A stretch of DNA of 64,000 nt from Rhizophagus clarus (Eukaryota; Glomeromycota; Glomeromycetes; Glomerales; Glomeraceae). A model generated the notes under the pieces. That model ran no database searches. It was not told the DNA's origin and worked only from the letters and a program-made list of their open reading frames with translations. The stretch is from positions 310,001 through 374,000 of the forward strand of contig BLAL01000257.1 of assembly GCA_015698045.1 (NCBI GenBank), read 5' to 3'. Shown one piece after another: positions 1-11,137 of the stretch (its first letter is position 1; each line of letters starts with the position of its first letter). The position numbers were made by a program, and so were the translations under genes.

Positions 1-2290
1 ACTTTCTCTTTGGAAATGAAGTAAGTAAGTATTCGTTTATATTTTTGTTTCAGTTTTCTTTTATTTTTACTGATAATATCTCCTTTTTTAGGTTCGACAC
101 CTTTCCTTTAGCTTTAGCGGCTCTTGTGGAAATAGATCTTCATTTCAACCTTCGGAAGTGAGAGAATTGTAGAGAGGGAATTTTTAAATAACCCTTTTGA
201 TGAAACGCTTACTAACGTTTCATTCCTTTATTTTTTTCTTTAGGCGAGCCTGGACGCTTGGGATCTCGATAAAACATCAGTTCGTTTTCTTTTTTTAAAC
301 AAAAATCAGTAAGGGAGGTTTTTTGAATAACTTTTTAATGAAATGATACTAAATTGTTTCATCTTTTTTTCATTTTGTAGATTACCGGTACTTTGGGATG
401 TTTGGACGCATGTAAATTGGTGAACAGCCAATATCTGGACGCGTGGGGTTTCAGTGTCAAAAATATACAGGGAAAAAATTTGACATTTATTACAATGATG
501 ACCTAACGAAGATTATGTAATTAAAAATTATGGATTTCATCGGTGAGGTTCATTTTTTACTTTTAATTTTTATTTTGACGACGGAACTGTTATTAACAGT
601 TCTTTGTTTTTTCTTTTTTAGGCGTTTGGATTTTGGATCTCTTCAGAAATAAATTTTGATTTTAAATGGCCAGGATGTGTTAGATTCAGTGAGTTTTCTA
701 AGAGTTTCGGTGGGCCTTTTTAATGTTTTAAAACTTTACTAATTTTTTATTTTTCTTTTTTTTTTATGTTTCTTTTTTTTAGACGATATCCTATGGCGTA
801 TGGGCCTTCAAAAAACTTTCCTTCACTATTTATTCCAGATTTATGATTCGTTTTGACTTGCTTTCTTTAGAAGACTGTTCTTCTGTCGGGAACTTGCGTG
901 AATTTTGGTTGGTTTTCTTTTTCATGTTCTATTTTAATCGTTCATTTTAACAAAACTTACATTCCATTTTTTCTTCTTTTTTTTATACAATCAGTTCTTT
1001 GAATCTTAGGATGCGTGGAATTCGGTGGGTTTCTCTTTTTCTTTTAAGCTTTATTTTAACGAAATGTTTACTGATATTCAATTTTTCTCTTTAATAGATG
1101 GCCGGTAACGTTTAAATATAAACAAAAATAAAAATGTTTTTAGACGCGTAAAATTTCTGTGCGTCGGTCTTTATTATTTTTTATTTTTTTTTAACACTGT
1201 ATTCTTTTTTTTTTAACGAACAGTTTCTAACAGATCGTTGTCTTTCTTTTTTTCTAGACGGATCTTTTTGTTCATTAGTTCCTAGAATAGAAAAGTGAAA
1301 CTATTTTTTTGATGTGTATATTGTCATAAGTTTCTTTTCTTAATTTGTTTATTAGTGTTTCAACGAACTTTAGCTAACAGTTTTTTTTTTTATTTTGTAG
1401 GATTAATTCTTCAGATCTTGAGAGGCGGGTATCGGTACCTTTTTTAAGGTAAATCTCAGATTTGTTTTTAAAAAAAATCCATCTTTTTTAATGAAACAAT
1501 AATTAATGTGTGTTATTTTTCTTTTTTTTTTAGGCGGTCAGTTCTAATTTCAAAGCACCGGAATCCCTAGACTGTTTTCGAAATGCTTTTATTTATAGGA
1601 TTGCAGTTCCGACTTGAGTATCAACGGAATCTTGGATAACTTTTTGAAATGAAAACTTTTTGAAAAAAAATTTTAAGATTATTTCATAGGAATCTGGCTC
1701 GACTTGGATAGCAAATCCTATGTAAGTTTTCGAATTACTTTTCGAGAACTATTAAGAAGTTTTTTTATCATATTTGAAGAAACATTACCCTTACTTTTTC
1801 TTTCTTTTTGTAGGGTCTCATCGGTTTCTATTTTAGTATTGAAAATTTCGAAGGTATAAATTTCGAAATTTTATTTTATTATTTTATTTTTAGTCAAGAA
1901 GCGTTAACTAGCATTTCATTATTTACTTTTTTGCAGGTCAGCCAGACGAAAATTACGACCAGACTTTGGAATCAAGGTATGTGAGTCAGTGGAATTTTTT
2001 TTTGTTGTTTCTGAAAAGTTACTAACGAACTTTATTTATTATCTTTTTTTTAATTTTTCCAGAACTTTCACTACATCTTTTTTCTCGATTGTAGAATTTG
2101 TTTTGGATACTGGGAATAATTAATTTTGAAGGTATCATTTGAACTTTTTTTTTTGGTTTTTTTATCAATATTTATTTTTTAATGTTTCTGTTTCTCTTTT
2201 TTTTGTAGATTTTTGAGTTTAAGAAGTATTTCTATTTGGACGTTTTCTAACATTTCTTGGAGTTGCTAGATAATAAATTTTTAACATAGA
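1..2290 (+). repeat. Array of intron-like units with short GC-richer blocks
   Basis: About fifteen T-rich tracts ending in AG (near 91, 243, 380, 621, 782, 1097, 1143, 1257, 1400, 1533, 1813, 1935, 2062 and 2208) look like fungal splice acceptors spaced roughly 60-250 bp apart. Many are preceded by a branch-point-like CTAAC/TTAAC that lies inside a short inverted repeat, for example TGAAACG...CGTTTCA around 200-221 and AACTGTT...AACAGTT around 586-602. Between them lie short blocks with variants of GGACGCnTGG (near 250, 404, 437). Donor-like GTAAGT or GTATGT sequences occur near 21, 1722 and 1978. No reading frame runs through several blocks that I can support. It may be a multi-exon non-coding transcript or a decayed tandem gene. 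Confidence 0.5.
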
Positions 2291-2463
2291 TTTTAGCATA
2301 GAATTTAGTATAAAATAAAATAATGTATCTTTCTAATAAAGTGATGAAATAATATAACATTATTTAACAATAAATAATTTAACGTTATAATAATTATCGT
2401 TATTTAATAATATTGATAATTATCATTATTTAATGATACTGATGATTATCGTTGATATAACCA

Positions 2464-2660
2464 AATCGATACTACTCGACGAGTCCGATTATTATCGATA
2501 GATCTCATGTGACCTTTCCATCGAGATACATCTCTATCGATATTTGTCATTTTAGTTAAATTCTGATAATTTGTCATCATTTATCCATATCGATACTACT
2601 CGATGAGTCTGATTATTATCGATAGATATCATGTGACCTATCCATCGATATATATCCCCT
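2464..2660. repeat. Two copies of a hairpin-forming repeat
   Basis: Two direct copies of about 65 bp (near 2464-2530 and 2590-2655) share TCGATACTACTCGA, GAGTC, ATTATTATCGATAGAT and ATGTGACC. Each contains nested inverted repeats: TCGATA pairs with TATCGA and ACTC pairs with GAGT. Both copies keep the pairing despite several substitutions. The surrounding sequence from 2290 is AT-rich ATTATCGTTATTTAATAAT-type repeat. The function is unknown. Confidence 0.5.
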
Positions 2661-2689
2661 AAAAAAATTTTCCGATGATTTTCTCAATA

Positions 2690-3417
2690 CCTTTTTTTTT
2701 ATGGATATTTTGACAAGATTGCTTTGCAACCTTTTATCCTAAAGATGCCACACTTTTAGTATAAAGCTTCTTTTCTTGCTTCTATTGCCTAATTTTATTA
2801 CTAACCTTTTTCTTATACACTTCATTTAAGAAAGCATCTGTTTTCTTATCTTCTAAAGATGTCTAATCATATTGATCTATAACGGCATATTAACAGCTGA
2901 TACAGATAGCTCTGGTATTAGTTCTTCAGGAAATAAAGTATCTGACAATAGTTTCTCATAATTCGTTACTATAGGTACATGATCTGCAACTGAATTAAAG
3001 TTAGATGAACTGTTGTTTGAAAAATTATTATTTAACAACTAGTACTATTCCACTTTCATGAGTCTATTCTTAAGCTCAGCATTCTCTTTAGTATTATTTT
3101 TCTTCAACTCTTTGATTTTAGCCTTAAGTTCTGCATTATTCTGTTCTAATTTCTTTATCTTGACATCACATTTCTCATTATATTTCTCATTTGCTTTTAG
3201 GGCTTCAGTATTCTTGTGCTTAAGTTCAGCTATTTTAGCATTGAGCACCAAGAGATTATTTTTAAGATTGGGAATTACACTATTTTCCTGCTTAAGCTCT
3301 GCGTTCTCTCCTAAATTCTGTAAAGTCAATATTTATGGCTTTGAGCTCAACATTTTCAGCCTCAAGATCGATAATGTGCTGTTTCAATAATTCAAGCTCA
3401 GATGTGTTAACTGACAT
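2690..3417 (-). pseudogene. Decayed coiled-coil protein gene
   Basis: An ATG at 3417 opens a Leu/Glu/Lys-rich frame (MSVNTSELELLKQ...) that shifts frame near 3330 into a 95-residue coiled coil with heptad-like ENAELK repeats, ending at 3045. The coil frame then continues past two in-frame TAG codons, with only one codon between them, for another 58 sense codons (…PIVTNYEKLLSDTLFPEEL…) and, after a further shift, reads EVYKKKVSNKIRQ up to about 2690. The stops replace what look like Gln codons (CAG to TAG). The pattern resembles repetitive coiled-coil families known from Rhizophagus genomes (family assignment is inference). It is probably non-functional. Confidence 0.6.
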
Positions 3418-3595
3418 GATCTATATATAACTAATATGCTGTACATAAACATTCAAAATAAAAAATATATTACATTTTTGGGTGATAAACCATCATTAAA
3501 ATTTGCCAAGAAAAATTTTTATTATTACATGCAAAAAATAAATACAAAGATTTGGGACTTAGTTTGTAATACATAAAGTTTTATGCTAATATACA

Positions 3596-4000
3596 TTAAT
3601 ATTTTCTTGAATGATACTCCTCTATCCTAACTCTCTTTCTTTCTGGGTCATTCTTCACACACACCTTATCTATTAACAAACCCACAATTACACTCAAAAC
3701 CTCTTTCATGCTATTACATAATAATTGGTATGACCTTGAGTTTGGTTCTGAGGCCTTCCTAAAAAATTTGATCAAGTTTGCAGTATCATTTGCCTTAAAT
3801 ATTTTTCTGGGACTATATAGAAGAAAATGCCAGTCTTGATTTGTTGTGATAATATTATAGAGGTAATTAAAATCATTATCACCACATTTTTTCTTCTTCT
3901 TGTTCATCTTACATGCACTTTCAAGTTGTTTAATATTCTGTGCAAAGCTTATGAGAACTTTGTATTGTTTATACAGGTCGAAAGCTAATAAATTAGGCAT
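3596..4000 (-). pseudogene. C-terminal fragment of a Crinkler-associated (CRN-type) protein
   Basis: A 134-residue open frame without a recognised N-terminal domain. Its second half (YNIITTNQDWHFLLYSP... then VIVGLLIDKVCVKNDPERK and a basic tail) resembles, in my recollection of the family, the C-terminus of Rhizophagus proteins that carry a PD-(D/E)XK-like nuclease domain after a Crinkler N-terminus. A related gene at 52280-53391 shares a similar 3-prime flank (AAATACAAAG...TTGGGA...AATACATA near 3540 and 52210). The 5-prime end abuts the inverted-repeat element that begins near 4000, so an upstream part is likely lost. It could instead be an intact short gene. Confidence 0.45.
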
Positions 4001-4169
4001 ATGCCCTATTGATAACTATTAGTCTAATAGGTTAGCCAAAATTTGGTAATCAATAGCTGATAGGACATATACCTAATTGGTAACTATATAAAATTTAGGT
4101 TAGCTGAATTGATTATTTTTTTTAATTTGAATAAATTAAGCAATAATTCAATAGTCATCATTATACTTG

Positions 4170-4295
4170 CCACTCATTTAAATGGGATGGGAGTCCTATC
4201 CCATCCCAATCTCATCCCATCTCAATCCCAAATTCCATTCCCATTCCAATCCCAAATCCCATTCCCAATTCCATCCCAAATCCCATTTGAATATA
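4170..4295. repeat. CCCAT/GGGAT minisatellite, left copy
   Basis: Degenerate short-period repeats of TCCCAATCCCAT type on the plus strand. The counterpart at 14650-14830 has the complementary orientation. The open frame through it (poor-complexity Pro/Ser/Ile) is a by-product of the repeat. Confidence 0.75.
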
Positions 4296-4539
4296 CAATA
4301 AATATTTATGAATTATGTTATTTTTTTAAGAATAAAATTTTTTTCTTTTACTGTTTATCTTTAAAAAAATTTATTTTTTGGCACTTTTAGTAATATTTTA
4401 TTATTTCTTTATAATTTTTTTTATATTTAATGATTTGTAAATATTGTTATATTAGATATTTATAGCCCAATAATTAAAGATACTGTATATTAATAAATTT
4501 AAATTTATAATTAATTTTTTTTAAGTGCTAAACCTTTTT

Positions 4540-4900
4540 TATTGAATAAAAAGCCATTTTGTTAAATATTAAGCTTAGCTACTTTTTGTTAAATACTGAA
4601 TTCTTAGTAATTTTGATACATTTTTAATTAAATATTAAGTATTTTTAATTAAATATTAAGTATTTTTAATTAAATATTAAGTATTTTTAATTAAATATTA
4701 AGTATTTTTAATTAAATCTTAAGTATTTTTAATTAAATATTAAGTATTTTTAATTAAATATTAAGTATTTTTAATTAAATATTAAGTATTTTTAATTAAA
4801 TACTAAGTATTTTTAATTAAATACTAAGTATTTTTAATTAAATACTATGTATTTTTTATTAAATACTAAGTTTTTTTTGTTCTTTCTTTTATTAATAATT
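4540..4900. repeat. 21-bp tandem repeat
   Basis: About 12 near-identical copies of a 21-bp unit ATTAAGTATTTTTAATTAAAT between about 4620 and 4865, flanked by more diverged copies on both sides (TTAAATATTAAGC, TTAAATACTGAAT). It has no coding capacity. Confidence 0.9.
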
Positions 4901-4996
4901 TTATTAAATATTAAGCCTTTTTTTGTTAATAATATTATGGGATATAGGATGTATACATGAAGTTGAAATTAAAACCCAAAAGTTGAAATATTTCGA

Positions 4997-5012
4997 CTTG
5001 GGAAGGTCAAAA
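4997..5012. repeat. Target-site duplication of the LINE, left copy
   Basis: CTTGGGAAGGTCAAAA is repeated exactly at 14281-14296. The pair brackets the LINE and defines its two ends. Confidence 0.85.
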
Positions 5013-5843
5013 TTTTTTTTATTTTTATTTTATTTTTACAGGTGGGTACCACAGATACAGTTATACATCGAATAAGTACTAGACTAAAATGTATATATAA
5101 AAAGAACTGTAAAAACCTTTGCAATGAAGGGGGATCCATGAGTTATGTATGGAAAACTATATGAATTCCTAACTCATAAAGGAGAAGGTGATACACGGTT
5201 AGTAAAAATAAAAGGAAAAGAAAGATTACAAAAAGAAAAAAATAGATATGAAGATAAATATAAAGAAGTAAAAGGAAATTGATCTATAAAATTAAAATTA
5301 TCAAAAGAAATGTCTGATATATAATCCTGAATGTAGGAAATTACTGAACGCCCAAATTAAATATTGGGCATAATTAACTTTCAGATGGTGATATGTGCTT
5401 GATGTCATAGGAGGACCAAAAGTGGCCAGTTGTCAAGACGGTCGATGATGGGTGATGTCTGTGGTGGACACTTGATGTGTAGAAGTTCTTTGAGAGTTTT
5501 TACCAAACTTGGATTTATAAGACCTTTTAGACTTTGACGTGATGTTTAAATGAGTTGATTCCCAGTTTTTTAAGGCAGAAGCGTGAACATTCCAGATTTG
5601 TTTTTTGAAGTCTTTGAATAAGGAGAGCAGAAACTTTAAAAGTAACGATTTACATAATCTAGTCTTATTGATAAAGATGTTAAATAAATTTGTAATTTCT
5701 AACAGTATGTAATTGTAGAATAAAAGGTAACAGGGGTGATCAAGAAACAAATCCTGATGGGTGGAAAAATAAAGTGGTAGTTGAAAGATTCAACAAGAAT
5801 TAACGCTGTGAAAAATAGCCGCAGGTGAAGATGTAATTGAGTT

Positions 5844-6896
5844 TTATGTAAGTAAGCTGATTAGGAATAAATGGTATGATTCCATGATTGTTATACAACT
5901 TTGTTGATGGAAAACACAAAGGCCAAAATGATGGTTCGTATCTTCCTGTATTTGACATGAAGGGCATAATATAGGAGAGGTAGGGTATAGTTTGGGATAA
6001 TTACGCTGTTGGATTGAACCAGTAGGTAGCATAAAGGTGACTGCTTTAATGCGGTAAGAGAGTATTTTGAAAAGTTTTTCAGATGTTGGTGACGAGTATA
6101 GGTTGTGATTGATCCAAAATGTGGTCGCTTCCCAATCAATGATCATAGCCAAGATCAAGTCAGGAATGTCTTTATAAGTCGAAGAGCCAATAAGGTGATT
6201 AAAATTTTTTGCAGATATAAGAGTAGAGCACCATTTATGAATATTTTTGTCTACATGGGAAATACTATTCCAAATAATGTTCATAAGTCAGTCTGAAAAA
6301 AATTGCGTATTAATCAACATAGGTTCAGTAGATTGATGACCTAGTTTTGCAAGATGATCAGCTTCATCATTATATTTGTCGTTACTGTGTGCTTTGACCT
6401 TATGTAATGAAACATTGATTAATTTGTGTTGGTGTAAAAATTTGATGAGTTTCCAAACTATATGACAAAGTTGCTTATGTTGTTGTCTGACTTTAAAGAC
6501 AGAATTAAAAATCAGATTGTGAAAGTTTTGAATACACGTTGCTAAGTACTTATATATTTGGATGTTCGCTTTGGTGGGAATGACTAATAAGACTGATAAT
6601 ATCAAAAATAATTCTGCCCGGGTTGACAAGATAAGAAAAATAGTTTTGCCAGAAAAGGTAACCTTTGGGGAGGCATGATGAATTTGCAACCATCCAAATT
6701 TCATGGAACTTGTAAGAATGCCTAAATTATTAACAGAACCATTCATGTAAAAAGTAAAGTCTTTAAAATTAGCTAATTGATTAGACAATGTAATTAAATG
6801 GTTTTTTAATGCAGGGCAACCCACAATAGTATGTGTTATAAGAGAAATATTTGAAGGACATGAAGTAGATTCATTATTTGAAAAAGAAGAAATCAA
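5844..6896 (-). pseudogene. LINE ORF2 C-terminal part: RNase H-like region and CCHC motif
   Basis: Two open stretches (6896-6288 and 6284-5844), slightly offset. The first contains FYMNGSV, where active RNase H has a D in DGS, and further on HKVKAHSNDKYNDEADHLAK, which resembles the last RNase H motif. The second ends with CPSCQIQEDTNHHFGLC, a C-x2-C-x7-H-x4-C motif typical of LINE ORF2 C-termini. The loss of the first catalytic Asp implies a dead RNase H. Between this and the reverse transcriptase (about 6900-8230) the frame is open only in pieces (8063-7812, 7546-7358). Confidence 0.75.
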
Positions 6897-8232
6897 ATTT
6901 GATGTAATAGGGGAGTTGTTGCTAAAAGTACCTTTGTTGTATCAAAGGAGCATAAAATTATATGATAGGTATTTATACGTATGTAAAGGTTTCGTGAGAA
7001 TGTAATACAGTTTTGAATAAACTGAAGGGATAACTAAATTATAAGGGTTTAAGAGTTTTTTGTATGTAAAAAGTTTTAATAATTTTAAAGTGCGGGTTGA
7101 CACTATGCAAGTGTAATTATAATTGTGGGGGTAGTAAGAGTGAAGCGAACAATGTTTGCAGGGAGCAAATATGTGATACTGTCAGGTAGGAGTAACAGGA
7201 TCACGAACTGAGGAGTAAGAGGAAGAACAAGAAGAATATAATACAGGGATATAATATTGAAAATACGTTATTGATGATGAGAAATCATTTTCTCGAGATA
7301 TGGTTTTGCCTAGGACAATGTCTCTTTTAGTATTGTCCCAATAATAAACCCATTCATTTATAGGGTGTTCGACTGGGAGAGAGTTATTAATTGAAGGTTG
7401 CTTGATAAGTAGATTAAATACTTAAACATCAGGTAAAGGATGAGTGAGTCATCTATATTGACTGAGGGTAAAATCTTGTTCAAGACGTAGAAACCATTTG
7501 GGAATAGGGCCACTGTATTTGGATGAATGTTTTTCTTTGACTTCATCCCATGTTAAGAGGTAATATCCATCAGATAAGACCACTTGATCTATAAATAAAA
7601 TATGTTTGTTACATAGTGATTGAATATCATTAGAGGTAAGATTATTTATATAATTATGAATAGGGGTAGAACCACCTATAGTAGAAAGTGAAAAATTGGG
7701 AAGAAAATTAAAATTGTATTTGTTAAGGAGACAGATAATTTTAGTTAAGTGAGTAGGATTTTTAATAGTGTTATAAAATGAAGTGATATCTAGTGGGAAA
7801 AATGGGAGCCATTATTCATATAAAGTTTGATAAAGTTTATAAATGACTAATGTAAAAAGAGACAGATTATTAAAAATGACAGTAACTAAACTAGATTGTG
7901 CTTTTAATTGGTTATTAAACAAATTAATAATGTTTGGAAAAAAAGAATTATATAATATCTGATTAGCTGTTGAAAGGGAAAGAGAAAGAGAGTTTTTGTA
8001 TATACGTTTAATAGGTCTAAGTAAAGAGTTACATTGAGGGTATGTGAGAATGCAAAATTGCATTTGATATTCCAGGCGGGAAATGAGTACTCTATTGACT
8101 ATATATCTAATGTGGTCATACGTAAGACATTTTGAAACAAGGGTATAATAAATGTGATTAATGGTTTGTTTTAATTTTTTGATAATAGGCTGTTGATGAT
8201 TCAGGGGGTTAAATTGAACTCCTAAAATTCTT

Positions 8233-9510
8233 TCAGAATTGTAAATTAAGGTGATTGAAATGGAGAACTGTTAGAAATCCAAAGTGATGGTTGTGATTAC
8301 GAGCAGTAGTCATAATTTTGTATTTATTAATATTGACTTTGATGTTGGCTAATTTATAAAAAGAATTGGTGAGATCTAGAAGTGTGTTTAAGGAATCTAG
8401 AGAATATGAATACCAGGTGGTATCATCCAAGTAACCATTGACACAATTAGTATATTCGTAGGTGATGTCAGTCTGTAGAGAGTATACATTACGAATGTGT
8501 TTGATAGAGGTAGTATAACCAAATGACGAATATTGACAGTTAATTAGACTGAACATAAGGTCATAATAAATAACCCATAACAGTAGAGAAATAGTGTGGC
8601 CTTGATCTATTCCTTGTAACATCAAAAAAGTGGTCGAGAGCATTCAATTTGGTAGGATTACTTGATTGTAGTGATCGGTGAATATTTGACATATAAAATC
8701 TGTTATATTTTGGGGAATTTTAAGACGCAGGAGTGACAGGTGCAATAAACGAATGTCTACTCTGTCATATGCTTTGCTGAGAACCTGGATAGCAATCCAT
8801 AGATCTTGTTTGTTACGTGAAGAACATTTGTATTGATTGTTAAAATTAACAGATTCTATTGAATATTGTATATTGACAAGAGGTTCGTAAGTAGATTGGC
8901 CTTTTAATCCTGCACGATTGTTATATTGTAATATATTATGTTCTGAAAGGATGTTATTAAGGCGTTAAGTGATAATGGAATAAAGTATTTTTTGTGGTGT
9001 TTTCAATAAGGTTATAGGACGGGTGTTTGATAAAAGATATTCCCATTCATATGGTTTTGGAATGGGAAAAATGAGTGCTTGTTTCCAAGCTTTAGGTAAG
9101 GTAATATATTTAAGATATAAATTAAAGAATATAATTAATTTAGATAAGACGGTTGGGTGTAAATGTTTGATGTTTTCATAGGTTATCCCTGAAGGACCAG
9201 GTGCCTTATTGTGTGGTAAAATTTTTAAAATTTTAAATAATTCATCTATTGTAATAGAAGAATTGAGTGGGGACCACCACATTGCGTCGATATGTGATTT
9301 TGGCACATATTCTTGTTTCCACTGGATAGGAAGATCTTCTATAGAATTATAAATTGTATGTGAGGTTGAGTCAGCGTGATATTGAAAATAAAGTCTTGCT
9401 TGTTCAGCAATCGTCTGTGAGTTAGTAGTGTACACAGGTGTGTCAGAGCCTTGTGGTGTGTGGATTAATCGATTTAATGTGATGTGACGATTTAGCAAAG
9501 AATTTAACAT
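8233..9510 (-). pseudogene. LINE ORF2 reverse transcriptase region
   Basis: The 9510-8965 frame contains KILPHNKAPGPSGITYENI and WKQALIFPIPKPYEWE...NTRPITLL, matching the fingers and palm start of LINE reverse transcriptases. After interrupted sequence containing AYDRVDIRLLHLSL, the 8643-8233 frame contains GIDQGHTISLLLW and the catalytic GYLDDTTW. The two Asp residues of the YxDD box remain, but several stops and frame changes between 8965 and 8643 break the protein. Confidence 0.85.
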
Positions 9511-9887
9511 TCTATTTTGATTATTGCTCAGGTTAGAATTTCTTCTTTCAATGAAATAATTGATTCTGTCAGTTGACCATTTTGTTTTTTGATCCTTGTA
9601 TATTTGTTGATAAAGTTGTAATAATAGACGTATATTATATTGTACATCAGTATAGTTTTGTTTAGTGATAACTTTTGGCCAAGTGAAGGTAATTTGATTG
9701 CTGTTTTGTTTATTGAGCTTGTATGTTAAATTGAGTAAAAATCTTTGATGAATCCAATTGCGAGTGAAGTAGTCCTTCTATTGAACATCAAGGATTAATG
9801 TTATATCTTGAAGAAGGTTGAAATCTATATTTTTAGTAAGACAAATAAGTTTTTTAATATGTGTGGTGTTAAATATTTGTTTGGTAT

Positions 9888-11096
9888 TTAATTTTGAAGT
9901 TTGAATATGCTATTATAAAGTTGACGGATCTTTAAAGGAAGTAAAGTAGGATCAAGAGGTCTTTTGCGTTTAGGCAAATAACTGTCTTTAATCGAAGATA
10001 TGGTGTCAGAAAAGTCTGTCCATAATTTCTCTAATAGAGTAGCAGGTGTGTTATCTGTTATGTCTATTGTATCAAAAGCAAATTTTGATGCTTCCTGGTA
10101 AGGCTCCCAGTCTTTGGCATTAAGATGTTTATATGGAATGTAAGTGCAGGTTTGTGAGTTATTTTGCGATTTGGGTTTGGAATGTTTTGATTTGATAAAT
10201 GAGTTGAAATAAAGGAAAAAGTAAACAATTTTGTGATCTGTTATGAAGTAGGAACTTGGAATTGAGACTGTATTTGAATAAAATGTAGTTTGTATAGTTT
10301 GTGGTAAACAAAATATTCCATCTATACAGTGAGAACGGTGAGTAATAAGTGGTTTATTTTGCGATAGATTATGGTGTTCCATAAGATCGTAAAATTGGAA
10401 ATTTCTTAATAATTTGATAAATTTGAAATTTGAATCATTGGATGATTTGTTATTAATTGAATCGAGATCAGTGTTAAAGTCACCTAGTATTAATGTATGT
10501 GACTTATCAAAAGAAATTATTGAGTTAATAATAGATAAAAGCTTTGTGTAGTATATTGAACGAAAATCTAAATGATGATTAGAAGAAGGATTAGCAGGTA
10601 AATATGCTGCTATGATATTCAAACTAATATGTGGTTTGAATTTTAGTGTGATGTGAAGGAGTCTACTATTTAGAAAAGTACACGTTATGAAATGTTTGAA
10701 TAATTTTTTTGAGAGTATAATAGTGACACCGGTGCCTCTGTATTTACCATTGGTGTTATATATAATATAAATCTTTAAGTTATTGTTAGGGTGATTAACG
10801 ATTTGTATATTATTATGTGTGTGAGGGGTATGGAGACCCGTTTCAGTGAGAGTTAAAATGTTAAAATTGTATGTGGTAAAATATAAAATGATGTTTATTT
10901 CTGATTGATAGGCACCTTGAATGTTTATGATACCTATTTTAAGATAGTCTGATTGATCATCAAAGGTATGGGTTAAGTAGTTGTATTCGTCATCAGGGTT
11001 GGTAAAAGGGCGAGATGTGAAAGAATGAACATTTGTATTTAAAGAGTGACTAGAGTTATCAATAATTAAAGTATCATTAGTGTTTAAATTTGTCAT
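9888..11096 (-). pseudogene. LINE ORF2 N-terminal endonuclease domain
   Basis: A 402-codon open frame with the order of motifs of the endonuclease/exonuclease/phosphatase fold used by L1-type LINEs: GIINIQG (Asn), LTLTETGLH (Glu), IIAAYLPAN (Tyr), LILGDFNTDLD (Asp/Asn), HCIDGIFC (Asp) and SSYFITDHKIV (Asp-His). All expected catalytic residues appear present. This is the best-preserved part of the element, but ORF2 stops at 9888, before the reverse transcriptase, so it is part of a broken gene. It would nick the target DNA to prime reverse transcription. Confidence 0.85.
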
Positions 11097-11137
11097 TTTG
11101 TTGTACTGTCATATATACACAATGATGAGGTGGTGAT

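Noticed and set aside
2440-2620. Hammerhead-ribozyme-like words (CTGATGA, CGATGAGTC)
   Set aside because: No GAAA core and no three-stem arrangement around a cleavage site could be drawn.
3058-3390. Plus-strand frame rich in Ser/Leu/Phe
   Set aside because: Antisense shadow of the coiled-coil pseudogene; GAA/AAG-rich codons give Phe/Leu on the other strand.
4620-4870. CRISPR-like regular repeats
   Set aside because: The 21-bp units are contiguous without spacers, in a eukaryotic AT-rich satellite.
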